Below the pieces are notes generated by a model. That model made no database searches. It was given only the letters and a program-made list of their open reading frames with translations, and was not told where the DNA came from. A stretch of 27,616 nucleotides of DNA from positions 1 to 27,616 of the forward strand of contig JALMLS010000137.1 of NCBI GenBank assembly GCA_038496445.1, in the 5' to 3' direction. Below are positions 13,839-22,655 of this stretch, in pieces (position 1 is the stretch's first letter; each line of letters opens with the position of its first letter). The stretch is from Trichosphaerium sp. ATCC 40318 (taxonomy: Eukaryota > Discosea > Flabellinia > Trichosidae). The translations under genes were made by a program, and so were the position numbers.

Positions 13839-15845
13839 ATGCTCTACGAAACAATTTTCCTTCTATTCTCAGTATACGCTTCATGCAATATAATAATACA
13901 TAGTGGGATACCTACGGAACAAATAATAGAGTCTTCACCTTTAGTTTTCGGTGGTAACTCTTTATTCTTTACAACAATACATAATACCACTGTTAGAAGG
14001 ATATATGATGCGATCCCAGGTTAGTATTTCTTTTTGTTTCTTTTATCTCATTGTCTAAACGCTATCGGACTATCAATAGGTGATGCTGTGTTTCTTACGC
14101 ATGGTGAAATTTCGAGTAGTAATCTTCTAAAAGCGATGGACATAGGAGCTTCGGTTATTATTATTTCGTACAATAGTAGGTTTGTTTCGCCTGGATGTGC
14201 AATGTATTTCGTGTATGGTAAGTATTGTCAACGTTTAACCACGTGCCATATTTGATCGAATCGCCAAAAACACATACTTTTAGCGTGGGCCTACTTTAGG
14301 GAGTGATAAGAACAAAGATGTAGCCCTAGTTTTTTTTTCGTCAAGAACTTCTTCATTTGTTTCTGATGTGGTGCTAGATAGGAGCTTGAAAAGACTTTCT
14401 ATACCCATTGTGGAGGTAAACGATGACGATTTAGAAGGTATAGTTCCAAATGGAACGATTACAGCTACAATCACATCAAGTAAGGATGACGTGTCTAAAT
14501 CTTTGTTTTCGGCTCAAACTAATTTTTATTATTTCAGCGCACAACGGGTGCCATAGTTTTTTTAGTGGGGCCGGGTTCGCTATAATGCAAGCTATACTAG
14601 CATTAGTTTGTTTTGCCGCTTTGGTATTATGTGTTGTGAGGTAAGATACAGGGCAAGAGATGTTCCGGACCACCTGTCAAAAAAAACCCAGCGAAAATAG
14701 GACTTTCGTTTTAAAGAAGCTAACTGTCTTTTAAGGGCTTATCAATACTACAAGCTTGGAGACCTTTTCGAAATATCTCTACCTGTGGTTGCTATCGCAA
14801 TAGAAACTGTAGGAAATACACGTGCGTAAGAGATGTTCTTAGGTGTCACTAAACTGCGTTGTAGTGAAGTTCATTTACATACTTAATTTTTTTGGATCAA
14901 GGCAATTGTATGCGTATCAGTTTGATGAGTTTATGCTTTCAATCAGCTTCCCACTTTCTACAATCACTAATGTTCTCATTACTATGTTCTGGCATGTATT
15001 AAAAAGTTATTATTACATTGATAACTTACATGGGGACTAGGCACGAAACACTTGTTGCAAAGGGAGTTCAAATCCATGTCTTCCTCAAAACAAAAAGATT
15101 TCGAATATGCTTCATAGCCTTGAGCGCTTTCTTAATCATCACTGATATCGTTGCCGCTATACTAAGAGCTGCTACAACAGAAACACCAACTGCAATACTA
15201 TACATACCATTCATCCTAAACTTCTTTACAAACTTTACGGTATTGATATACAGCGTTGTAATTTTAACAAGGGTACTGTCCAAGAAAACGAAATTCTGAT
15301 TTTAACTTACGTTTATTTCAAGGTCTACAAACGTGCTGGTGGGTTTGAATCTAAAAAATCGAAGCTACTGACAAAGGTAAAGGACAATTTGTTTTGATAT
15401 TAACTTTTTTTACTACACGTGACTAACACGTGTAATAAGATTTTGAGACGATTGACGCTAAATTCAATTCTTATTGTTATATTGCTTTTCAGCGTAATCG
15501 TTATGGCTATTCCTGCAAAGCAAAATATAGCAACAAGAAAAACAGTGTATTCTCTTGGCTTCTTTTACTGTTCTCAAATGGCACTTTCAATCCTTCAAGT
15601 AATTGTTGATCACGTTAGAGTTGAATGCTTATTTGTTCTTAGGTTTACTCTTTCCAACCTGTCGGCCCATTAAAGACTTCTACGGGCAGCAAGAATTCAA
15701 AAACATCTAGTAGTACTAGCAAGAACGATATACACATTGATAAGCAAAGTGTAGCACAAATGTACGTTTTCTTTTTTTTTTGATCTACGTTGTAATCTAA
15801 TTGTTTCAAAGCAAAACTGTATCAAAACCGAAGTACGAAGTTTAA
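13839..15845 (+). CDS. membrane protein with signal peptide, lumenal domain and several TM helices (7TM-like)
   Basis: Starts at ATG 13839 with a signal peptide (MLYETIFLLFSVYASC). Exons 13839-14019 and 14080-14217 encode a lumenal part with GDAVFLTHGEISSSNLL and GASVIIISYNS, resembling the core of a protease-associated (PA) domain, although the match is loose. Later exons encode DVALVFFSSRTSSF, then hydrophobic helices: AILALVCFAALVLCVV, FEISLPVVAIAIETVG, FMLSISFPLSTITNVLITMF, FRICFIALSAFLIITDIVAA, ILYIPFILNFFTNFTVLIYS, LILIVILLFSVIVMAIP-like and SLGFFYCSQMALSILQV. That is about seven, followed by a Ser/Thr/Lys-rich cytoplasmic tail ending KPKYEV. The topology suggests a receptor-like or scramblase-like protein. 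At least eight introns are needed, and I checked phases only for some. Function unknown. Confidence 0.65.
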
Positions 15846-16016
15846 AGAACTCCCTTCCCTATGTACAATAACCAAAGAAATTTCATGTGTTATAGGTAAA
15901 TAATTAGCCACCTAATGTTAGAAAGGTGACACCGAAGTCAAGAAAAAAAACCCCACGTGATTGTAAACTGTTTAATTGTTGCTGTGAGTACATTGAATAA
16001 TAGACGCGTTTAGCAT

Positions 16017-16601
16017 TTAAGCACCATGAGTTTTGATGTCACGTAATGACGCAATTTTCCTCGTTTTTGTTATGTATTCAACTACAACTTGGCGTTGGTC
16101 ACCTTATTGCGGTCAGTAAAAAAACCACGAAAAAGTAAAAACAAAGTCAGTACCTTGCAGCTGAAGTACAGGCGCTTCATCAGTTCCTTGAATACTGACA
16201 GTACAATGGCATAACTAAACGCAATCAGTAAACATAAAAATACAGCGAGTATTATCGATAAGAACAACGTACCTTACGAAGCTCTTTTTGTACTTTTAAA
16301 ATTAACTTCTTTAAATTCACCTTGAGCTTCGTAGTTTCAAGTCCTTCAACAATAGTCCAGCCTTTCCTGGTATTGCGCTTATGGTACCTGGTACAGTTAG
16401 ATTGAAAGCGAATACACTAGTCCTACCATATGTGGATGCTAATGGTGTTCTCCTGTTCAAATGCCCAGTCGTTTGGATAGTGTATTGGTATATTCTGGTT
16501 AGCTATGTCATTATTGCTGCGTGGGTTTGGTTGCATGTATACGTTGGCGTAATTAATAATTTGTTTATGGCACAATTCGCAATGAAGATTTGTAGCGACA
16601 T
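16017..16601 (-). CDS. SUI1: translation initiation factor eIF1 (SUI1)
   Basis: eIF1 binds the 40S subunit and helps select the AUG start codon. The stop is at 16017-16019. Reading on the minus strand, ENTISIHI and W-YHKRNTRKGWTIVEGL are joined across a 39-nt intron (GTAGGA...CCAG, near 16384-16424). Then come LKKLILKVQKELRK, a GTACGT intron, LCHCTVSIQGTDEAPVLQL, another intron, QGDQRQVVVEYI and IKTHGA. This follows the eIF1 pattern: HIRIQxRNGRKxxTxVxG, LKKIxKxxKKxFxCNGTV, QLQGDQR and a KxHG tail. Inferred size is about that of eIF1 (roughly 110 aa). The first exon is unsure: ATG at 16599-16601 opens MSLQIF, like the family's MSIQN, but the join to the core is not resolved. The intact tRNA gene lies about 260 bp upstream. 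Confidence 0.75.
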
Positions 16602-16857
16602 TTAAAACACTGGCGTCTGTAATCACAAAAATTTCTCAATGTCAATTATTGTTTTTTTTGAAGTGTTAACAATAAAGTAAGCTTCAACAAGTAAGTGCCT
16701 GACTTTGGCGTCTTTTCACAAGATAATTTCACTGAAATAGACCGTTGACCAAGCAAGAATACGCTTCAATCTCAACTAAAAAATTTTGACATTTCCAAAA
16801 TTCGAAAAAACGCTTCCACAGGCCAAAATAAAAAGTGTCAGCAGTGCCAGGGCAAGC

Positions 16858-16861
16858 AAAA
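16858..16861 (-). terminator. Pol III T4 terminator of tRNA-Arg
   Basis: A run of four T on the minus strand two bases after the tRNA 3' end, the usual minimal Pol III stop. Confidence 0.7.
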
Positions 16862-16862
16862 C

Positions 16863-16934
16863 AGTCCCCGACGGGACTTGAACCCGCAATCCCCAGATCC
16901 GAAGACTGGTGCCATACCATTAGGCCACGAAGAC
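16863..16934 (-). tRNA. tRNA-Arg(UCG): tRNA-Arg, anticodon UCG
   Basis: Cloverleaf folds by hand. Acceptor stem GTCTTCG/CGGGGAC; D arm GCC...GGC; anticodon arm CCAGT-CTTCGGA-TCTGG with anticodon TCG, which reads CGA (Arg), and a T-T mismatch at the base of the loop; 5-nt variable region; T arm GCGGG-TTCAAGT-CCCGT. No intron. Both internal Pol III boxes are intact, and a TTTT terminator follows the 3' end (16858-16861 on the plus strand). This is the only complete copy; two truncated copies lie at 18521 and 23681. Confidence 0.93.
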
Positions 16935-16989
16935 TTTTACGTTGTGAAGAAAGTTTGAGTGTATTGAACTGATCTGTTGTGATATTTTG
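16882..16989 (-). repeat. left arm of a 108-nt inverted repeat containing tRNA-Arg 5' part and leader
   Basis: These 108 nt (about 55 nt of leader plus the first 53 nt of the tRNA) recur without mismatch, in inverted orientation, at 18466-18573. This arm belongs to the functional tRNA locus. Confidence 0.9.
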
Positions 16990-17430
16990 ACCATCAAAGA
17001 CCAACGCTAATACTATCTATCCCCTTTATAGCGTTAGTATTAACCTGTTGATACTCTTATACTGTTTGGGGGAATACAAAAGTGATTTCTCAGTTTTTAC
17101 CACCCTTTTCTTTGTTTTGAATAAATATAAAATTAGTATTGTTGGATGTTACGTTGTTTTATAAGAAGTGAACTACCTATTTCATCGTTACGCGGCTAAT
17201 ATTGTGGTTATTTGGATTCGGCATTTTTGCCAAACGCTCAAAATGCGCCAGTAGCGCTTGATAATAACATCCATGGCGTATATTGCTACCTTTTATCACT
17301 TTGGCGTATAGTTACGTATATTTACGTTTAGGAGCGCCTAATAGTTACGAATATGGTCTTTGTTACAATATAAGACGTCCACGAAGATTTATGTCCTATC
17401 TACTTCTTTCCTTTATCGCATTTACAAAAA
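16990..17430. other. intergenic stretch between the tRNA leader and unit A
   Basis: No gene seen. Contains several TGGCGTA motifs (17260-17320) like those in the DHX37 intron near 10340-10490. Otherwise AT-rich. Confidence 0.4.
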
Positions 17431-17584
17431 TAACATTTCTTGCGAGTTTTCCACTCACTTAACATTTGATAGAACTTTACAATCAAAGACTCTTTCACCG
17501 TCCCATGGTAGAGGAAGTCACTTGCAGCAGAAGTTATTTTGCCTTTTCTACACGTAACTAACCATCTGACCTACATAATCGTTA

Positions 17585-17728
17585 ATATTGTCCGTATCAT
17601 TCAAGTTTGCTACTCTTGCAAGAACTAGCAGAACTTACAAGATCTATCAGTTTTGTTAGTTGTTGCAAGATCTTATACTTTGATACTTATGCCAAACCTG
17701 TCGCAAACTTGAATGATACGGACAATAT
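17585..17728. repeat. 144-bp element with perfect 26-bp terminal inverted repeats
   Basis: Left arm 17585-17610 and right arm 17703-17728 are exact reverse complements, starting ATATTGTCCGTATC. The 92-nt interior has internal short repeats (GCAAGATCT, ACAAGATCT). The form is that of a foldback or MITE element. Degenerate relatives appear near 18035-18085 and 18160-18260. Confidence 0.7.
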
Positions 17729-18159
17729 ATAGCAGAGAAACAAGCTGGCGAAACTGATTCAATCACACATACATGAAATTACAGGCAACAATGTAAATGT
17801 CATGTAGTTAATCACAAACCAAAGACTTAATGAAAAAAAAAAACAAACAAAAGCACTGGAGAAATAAAATCCACGTGTACTCCACACAATAGTAAAATAC
17901 TGCAATCACCTTGTTAGATGTGACTTGGTACTTTTCGGCTTAGTGTACAAGGATGGCAAGCAAGGTGCATTGTCATGAGTTATAGAATGTCATGTATTCA
18001 CATTGCACGGGTTCCACCAAGTTGCTATCAAACCTGTCAGTTTTTACAAGAACTAACAAAATCTGATAGAACTAATGATACAGTATACAACCTATAACAT
18101 ATCTAACTTACACATACCTCTTGTTGTATTCTCGTTACAACAAGGGCGGATCAAACGTG

Positions 18160-18262
18160 AGATTTGCAAGTTCTGTCAGAAACAAATCGTCAGATCTTAC
18201 AGATCCGGCAGAATCTATATTGTTTGGCTGTCTCAACACTTGAATGAGACAGATAATACTAC
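18160..18262. repeat. degenerate relative of the 17585 foldback repeat
   Basis: Contains CTGTCTCA...TGAGACAG (8-bp arms). ACACTTGAATGAGACAGA resembles the right arm at 17703-17728 (AAACTTGAATGATACGGA). Similar CAAGAACTA/CAGATCT words occur in both interiors. Confidence 0.4.
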
Positions 18263-18465
18263 ACATAGCTAAAATGCCAGTACGTTTTGGTATGTTGCCT
18301 TGGCTAGAAAAGGTAGTCACTTGAATGTTGTCATGGGAAAATGAATGAATACACCGTGTTTACATGTAAAGTATCTTAGAGTAATTATTATTATAGTATT
18401 ACAACATCTAGCCTAGATGGAATCATCACTGTGTAACACTGAGAACATCGTGAAGTGTTTGTGGA

Positions 18466-18573
18466 CAAAATATCACAACAGATCAGTTCAATACACTCAA
18501 ACTTTCTTCACAACGTAAAAGTCTTCGTGGCCTAATGGTATGGCACCAGTCTTCGGATCTGGGGATTGCGGGT
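18466..18573 (+). repeat. perfect 108-nt copy of tRNA-Arg leader and 5' part (copy A)
   Basis: Identical over 108 nt to the reverse complement of 16882-16989. The tRNA part is 18521-18573 (53 of 72 nt); homology stops in the T arm after GCGGGT. The A box is kept, but the B box, 3' T stem and 3' acceptor strand are missing, so no tRNA can be made. A hairpin (GTATGTG...CACATAC) and then GTACACTGGTAAGACAC (18604-18620) follow, the latter shared with copy B. Confidence 0.92.
18521..18573 (+). pseudogene. truncated tRNA-Arg(UCG) pseudogene, copy A
   Basis: First 53 nt of tRNA-Arg, including the complete D and anticodon arms, ending inside the T arm. It lacks the B box and 3' end. Confidence 0.88.
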
Positions 18574-18824
18574 ATGTGCAAAAACCGCACACATACTTTT
18601 CTTGTACACTGGTAAGACACTAGCACCTCAACACATTGAACAGCTTACTATTTATTAACTGCGTTCAAGTGCTGGTTCACTTTTACCAATTTCATTCCTA
18701 TGAATTGGTACTGAAGTGTTTAAACATTGAGCCAAGTTACACAAACGTAAGTACAATTTATATTAATCGTTAAACAACAAAAATTTACTAAACTTTGTAC
18801 AATGCCTCTGAACTAGTCCAAATG

Positions 18825-20127
18825 TCATTTCAGCTTTCTTCGCTTAGCTCTTTTTTTAGCTGTTGCTGCTATCTTGGCCTCTTGCTCCTTCAGGTAATGC
18901 TCATGATACTCAAGAGTTGTCATCCCCGAACTATAAACAGTTGTACCTGATGAATTCCAGAGGATTTCACAACTTTCGCGAATAGATTTTGATACACCTG
19001 AACCAACAGCATTGAAAAAATTACAAGTTTTTTCGAGAACGTCAGTTTTAGCTGAAAATCTTTGAATCCAGCGCTTCTGTTTTTTTTCAATTGTGATGAA
19101 TCCACTATTAAGCTTACCTCGATTAGAAACATCAGCGGTTTGAAGCTCTGTCAGAATATTGATACTGGTTTTCATACGCTCTTGATATGCCTTTTCAAGA
19201 CGGCAATCTTTTTGCAGCACATCCCTTTCAAACTCCATCACGTTTTGTTGTCTTCTTTTTTTGTCGATTTTCGTTTGTAATATATCACCAGCTTGAAAGG
19301 CATATGCTTCTGATGAGTGGTCTCTAACTGATACAAAAAGGCATGGAATCGCGTGTGTACAAGTTTGATGTTGATTAAAACAAATTTCGCGGTTCTGATT
19401 TACAAAGCTTGTTTCAATTATAAGGTGGATAGAACGCCAACAAAACCCGTTTGCACACAAATGCGACACGTGTACTTGTGAGCGAAGAAGCCCTGGAGCA
19501 TATACCCAACACCCATTTTCATCTTGGTCATAAATTGTTGTACCCTTTGCAGCCCACAGCGCAAGGTGTGTAACTGAGTAGTTCTTGCCCGCTACACGAA
19601 TATAAGGCCTATCATATTTGTAGTACTTTTCTTTGTTGAATACTCGACATGGATATTGTACAGTTTCTAAGAGGTAGTTAGAGTTGAATACAAAATATCA
19701 AACAACGCAAACAAAATATCAAAACAGTTAAAAATAAACCATGGAAAATGTCTTTTTTCAGAATTTTTATCAACTCTTTTGCAACGTGGCGAGGAAAGCA
19801 TTTAATATTGTAAGCAATTGAGCGTGCGCCTTCAGCGGTATTTTTTGCTTTAGCTTCATCATATGGTTTCTTTATACTTTCTAGCTCGCGATGATGCCGT
19901 ACAACTGCTGCCAGTGAATGCTCTTTAGGGCCGCCTTCGTAAAGGGAAAATTTACAATTAAACCACAGTGAAATGGGCCTTACGAAAATAGGAGATTCTG
20001 TTTTTGGACGTGGAAACAGTAATGGTGGGGCAAAAGGAACAGGGTTTTCAGCAGGTCCCTTAAACCACTGAGAAATGAGCCTTGGAACAGGAGTGTTTTT
20101 ACGAGGTGTTGTTGGTGTTGGGTCCAT
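18825..20127 (-). CDS. I-PpoI-like His-Me finger (zinc-binding) endonuclease, two exons, 409 aa
   Basis: Exon 1 is 19740-20127 (ATG at 20125-20127, MDPTPTTPRKN); a 73-nt intron 19667-19739 (GTTTAT...CTTAG) contains stops; exon 2 is 18825-19666. Joined, they give 410 uninterrupted codons. Residues 196-240 carry the zinc-binding loop of homing endonucleases: SHLC (catalytic His198), Cys200, Cys205, His210, Asn219 (metal binding), Cys225, Cys232, His234, Cys238. Ligand spacing equals that of I-PpoI as known from the family. YPCRVF near 134 may supply a further Cys. The C-terminal 170 residues are charged and partly helical, ending in a basic tail (KKRAKRRKLK) that looks like a nuclear localisation signal. 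This tail differs from the paralogue at 21193. The upstream frame is open but is not used in the unit B paralogue, so I prefer the MDPT start. Divergent from 21193-22314. Action on DNA in the nucleus is inferred from the family. Confidence 0.85.
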
Positions 20128-20193
20128 TTTATATTGTGAAATAGTAAGTTTTAGTTCACGGTAAGTAACTCCATTTACTGCAGAAGTTCTTTG

Positions 20194-20208
20194 TGTCACA
20201 CAGTGATA
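20194..20208. promoter_or_regulatory. palindromic box 1 (upstream of minus-strand endonuclease)
   Basis: Minus-strand TATCACTGTGTGACA, a near-perfect TGTCAC-N3-GTGACA palindrome, about 80 bp before the MDPT start. Confidence 0.6.
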
Positions 20209-20935
20209 TGGTTCAACTACAAAAAACAAGAAGAACATATCTAAATACAAGATGTTTACAGGGGAAGATTGTGCCAATCACAAGTTTACCTCTGATAACT
20301 ACATTGAGTTATTTGTAAGTAACTCCGTTTACTGCAAAAGTTATTTTTGTCACATAGTGACATGTTCAAGTACAAAAAAGTGAGACAATGTTTAATGATA
20401 AATAAGGTGTCTTAATGATAGTCAAGATGGTGTAAACAAAATTGACATAATGTATGACATCTTTTTTTAATTCTACAATACTGTAATGAAAAAACAAGCA
20501 AAGACCTGTGAACGTGAAGTTAGACGTTTTAAAAAACTGCATTAGAGGTACGATGTATAAATACATTGAATACGCCGTAAATAATATTACAAAGTCACCA
20601 GAGAAGCTTAAACCATCAAATCTAGATACCAGCATATTTTTTGAATGTAGATTTATCTCGGATCGAAATGTCCGAAGCAGTTTTCCATGACTCACACTTT
20701 CTACATGCTGTACATGCCAACCAGACTATAAAACAAACACCAACAGATCAAACAAAATAATATGGTGATATTTTTAAACATGTTCACGTGTAACAAAACC
20801 TATTTTAGGCATACCCATACACACCATACATTTTTTTTGTACTTCAGTGCTGACGTTTTATGTCAATTCTTCTGGTTAGAACAAAAAAAAGAACTACGGG
20901 CAAGAGAGGCCTAGTTGATGCTTTCAATTCTTTTA
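20209..20935. promoter_or_regulatory. upstream region of the minus-strand endonuclease, conserved in inverted orientation in unit B
   Basis: The reverse complement of about 20281-20800 matches 24050-24600 over several hundred bases with scattered differences and indels. Shared words include CTGTTGGTGTTTGTTT and AAAACTGCTTCGG. Long frames on both strands here (e.g. 20366-20695 minus) are not conserved in frame between the copies, so the block is probably non-coding promoter and leader. Confidence 0.55.
20348..20362. promoter_or_regulatory. palindromic box 2
   Basis: TGTCACATAGTGACA: perfect 6-bp arms with a changed spacer. Followed on the minus strand by AACTTTTGCAGTAAACGGAG, like the other boxes. 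Confidence 0.6.
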
Positions 20936-21111
20936 TTAACCATATTTACGTTTTACTGTGGTGAAGAAAACAACAGTTTTCAAGAGCATCGGGCAAGATC
21001 TTGGCTCTATGTTCTGTAAACGTCTCTTATCATTAAACATCTTTGCACTTGTTGGTACTTGTAAACATCTTGTATTTAGATATGTTCTTCTTGTTTTTTG
21101 TAGTTGAACCA

Positions 21112-21126
21112 TATCACTGTGTGACA
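21112..21126. promoter_or_regulatory. palindromic box 3 (upstream of plus-strand endonuclease)
   Basis: TATCACTGTGTGACA, about 80 bp before the MDPT start at 21193. The flanks are nearly identical to box 1. Confidence 0.6.
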
Positions 21127-21192
21127 CAAAGAACTTCTGCAGTAAATGGAGTTACTTACCGTGAACTAAAACTTACTATTTCACAATATAAA

Positions 21193-22314
21193 ATGGACCC
21201 AACACCAACAACACCTCCTAAAAACACTCCTGTTCCAGGCCCAACTATAGAACCTCGTCGTTGTATAAGAACAGCTGTGTGGCATAAACATAAATTTTCC
21301 CTTTACGAAGGCGGTCTTAAAGAGCATTCACTGGCAGCAGTTGTACGGCATCATTACAAACTAGTACAAAAGCCACGTGAGAAGGCTATAAAAGAGGCAA
21401 ATTATGCACGAGGCCTTCCTTACAATATTAAATGCTTTCCTCACCACGTTGCAAAAGAGTTGATTGAAATTCTGAAAAAAGATGCTTTGGAAGGTACGCT
21501 TTACGCTATTTTATTTGCGTTGATTGATATTTTGTATTCAACTCTAACTGCCTCTTCAGAAACTAAAAAATACCCGTGTCGAGTATTCGGCAAAGGAAAA
21601 TACTACAAAGGTGAAAGGCCTAAAATTCGTGTACACGACAAGAGTTACTCAATTACAAGCATCGCACTATGGGCTGGATCGCGTAAAACAATTTATGACC
21701 AAGATGAAAATGGGTGTTGGGTATATTTTCCAGGTCTTCTCCGCTCACAAGTACACGTGTCGCATTTGTGTGCAAACTCACATTGTTGGGGTTTTTTCCA
21801 CCTTGTAATTGAACCACACGTTGTAAATCAGAACCGTGAAACTTGCTTCAAAAACAAAACTTGTACACACGTGATTCCATGCCTTTTCGTTGCGTTCAGA
21901 CGTCGTTCGACAGAAAATAAGCAGCAAGCCGACCGTTTAAAGGCCCAATACAAAACAGTTAGTGCCCAACTTAAGGGGACCACACAGGCGGTTAAGGCGC
22001 AGCGGGAAAAGTTTGCCAAAGAACAGGCAGAAAGTGCTCAGTTAGAAGAACAGCTTAAAATTTTACTAGCTCAACACGAACGTACAAAAGGTAATTGCCC
22101 GCACCTTAACAATACTTCCAAATGTATTGCAACCATACAGAGCTTGGAGCAAGAGAGAAGAGAATTAAGTAAAAAACGAGACGCTGTTCTAAATGCTCGT
22201 GCAGTTTACAAGGCTGTTTGTTCAGGTGACATGGCAACAGCGTACAACGCTGAAGGCGAAATCAGGGATTTTCACGAAATACTTGATGAAATTGATAACG
22301 ACCCAGAAGATTGA
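21193..22314 (+). CDS. I-PpoI-like His-Me finger endonuclease with C-terminal coiled coil, two exons, 351 aa
   Basis: Exon 1 is 21193-21493; a 66-nt intron 21494-21559 (GTACGC...TTCAG) sits at the same position as in the minus-strand paralogue; exon 2 is 21560-22314. Because the intron length is a multiple of three, the unspliced frame is also open, but the paralogue's intron has stops, so splicing is likely. Residues 168-210 hold the zinc-binding His-Me loop: catalytic His169, Cys171, Cys176, His181, Asn190, Cys196, Cys202, His204, Cys208, all present. Residues 218-275 are a Gln/Glu/Lys-rich coiled coil (QLKGTTQAVKAQREKF). The C-terminus has GNCPHLNNTSK and LNARAVYKAVCSGDMATAYN, shared almost exactly with the 24769 gene. 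The 5' end faces the other endonuclease, with a 1065-bp region between starts. AATAAA follows the stop within about 30 bp. A nuclease is a firm family inference; its target is unknown. Confidence 0.88.
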   Translation: MDPTPTTPPKNTPVPGPTIEPRRCIRTAVWHKHKFSLYEGGLKEHSLAAVVRHHYKLVQKPREKAIKEANYARGLPYNIKCFPHHVAKELIEILKKDALEGTLYAILFALIDILYSTLTASSETKKYPCRVFGKGKYYKGERPKIRVHDKSYSITSIALWAGSRKTIYDQDENGCWVYFPGLLRSQVHVSHLCANSHCWGFFHLVIEPHVVNQNRETCFKNKTCTHVIPCLFVAFRRRSTENKQQADRLKAQYKTVSAQLKGTTQAVKAQREKFAKEQAESAQLEEQLKILLAQHERTKGNCPHLNNTSKCIATIQSLEQERRELSKKRDAVLNARAVYKAVCSGDMATAYNAEGEIRDFHEILDEIDNDPED

Positions 22315-22653
22315 GAACATTGTATCGCTTTTCTAGTTCGTTTAATAAAGTACAGTTGTTTGTTTTTGCTTTGTTAAGGCTCCTCAATGTCCTACCAATT
22401 GTTGAAGTGATTATGTTCTTTCTCTGCTGTGACTATTTTTGATTGCTTATAATTTACTGACAAGGAAAAAATCTCATTGTAACAGATGGCTCAGGATAGC
22501 GAAAACATTAATTGTGACACGTGATTGTTTAACCATCTAAAAACTCAAAACTTGAGCATAAATCTTTTAGCCTACATCTCTTTAGCAGTTCGACAGTGTC
22601 AAATGTACGATAGTAGCATGTTCCATCCGGCATGCGTTAGTGTAGATCGAAAA
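22188..22653 (+). repeat. right module of unit A, near-identical to 25082-25562
   Basis: Covers the last 42 codons of the endonuclease gene and about 340 nt of 3' flank. About ten differences from the unit B copy, including an extra ATTGTTTTG-type insert in B and a 2-nt indel. Non-coding flank is as conserved as coding, which points to recent duplication or conversion. Confidence 0.85.
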
Positions 22654-22655
22654 TG

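Larger units (their letters stand above)
17430..22655. mobile_element. accessory unit A: left module, tRNA fragment, two divergent His-Me endonuclease genes
   Basis: The unit is defined by comparison with unit B (22670-25565). Three blocks match in the same order: a left module (17430-17600 against 22670-22850), a tRNA-fragment module (18450-18665 against 23610-23825), and a right module (22188-22653 against 25082-25562). The end of A is followed within about 20 bp by the start of B, so they are tandem. No terminal inverted repeats, target-site duplication, reverse transcriptase or transposase was found, so the mobile nature is inferred from the nuclease cargo and the tRNA association. Confidence 0.5.

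Noticed and set aside
16994-17045. Hairpin from ACGCTAATACTA and TAGCGTTAGTATTA
   Set aside because: The complementary words are in swapped order, so they cannot form one continuous stem.
16863-18573. Classical tRNA-derived SINE as the explanation for the tRNA fragments
   Set aside because: The copies include about 55 nt of the tRNA gene's own 5' leader, lack the B box and have no poly-A or repeat tail, unlike a SINE transcribed from an internal promoter.
20366-20695. A 109-residue minus-strand frame and its unit B counterpart at 24127-24438 as genes
   Set aside because: The DNA is homologous between units but the reading frames are not conserved, so it is probably non-coding upstream sequence.
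21043-21192. N-terminal extension of the plus-strand endonuclease (MHLLVLVNILYLDMFF...)
   Set aside because: The same region in unit B is frame-broken while ATGGACCC is kept in all three genes, and identity at DNA level between copies explains the shared frame. It is taken as leader/promoter.
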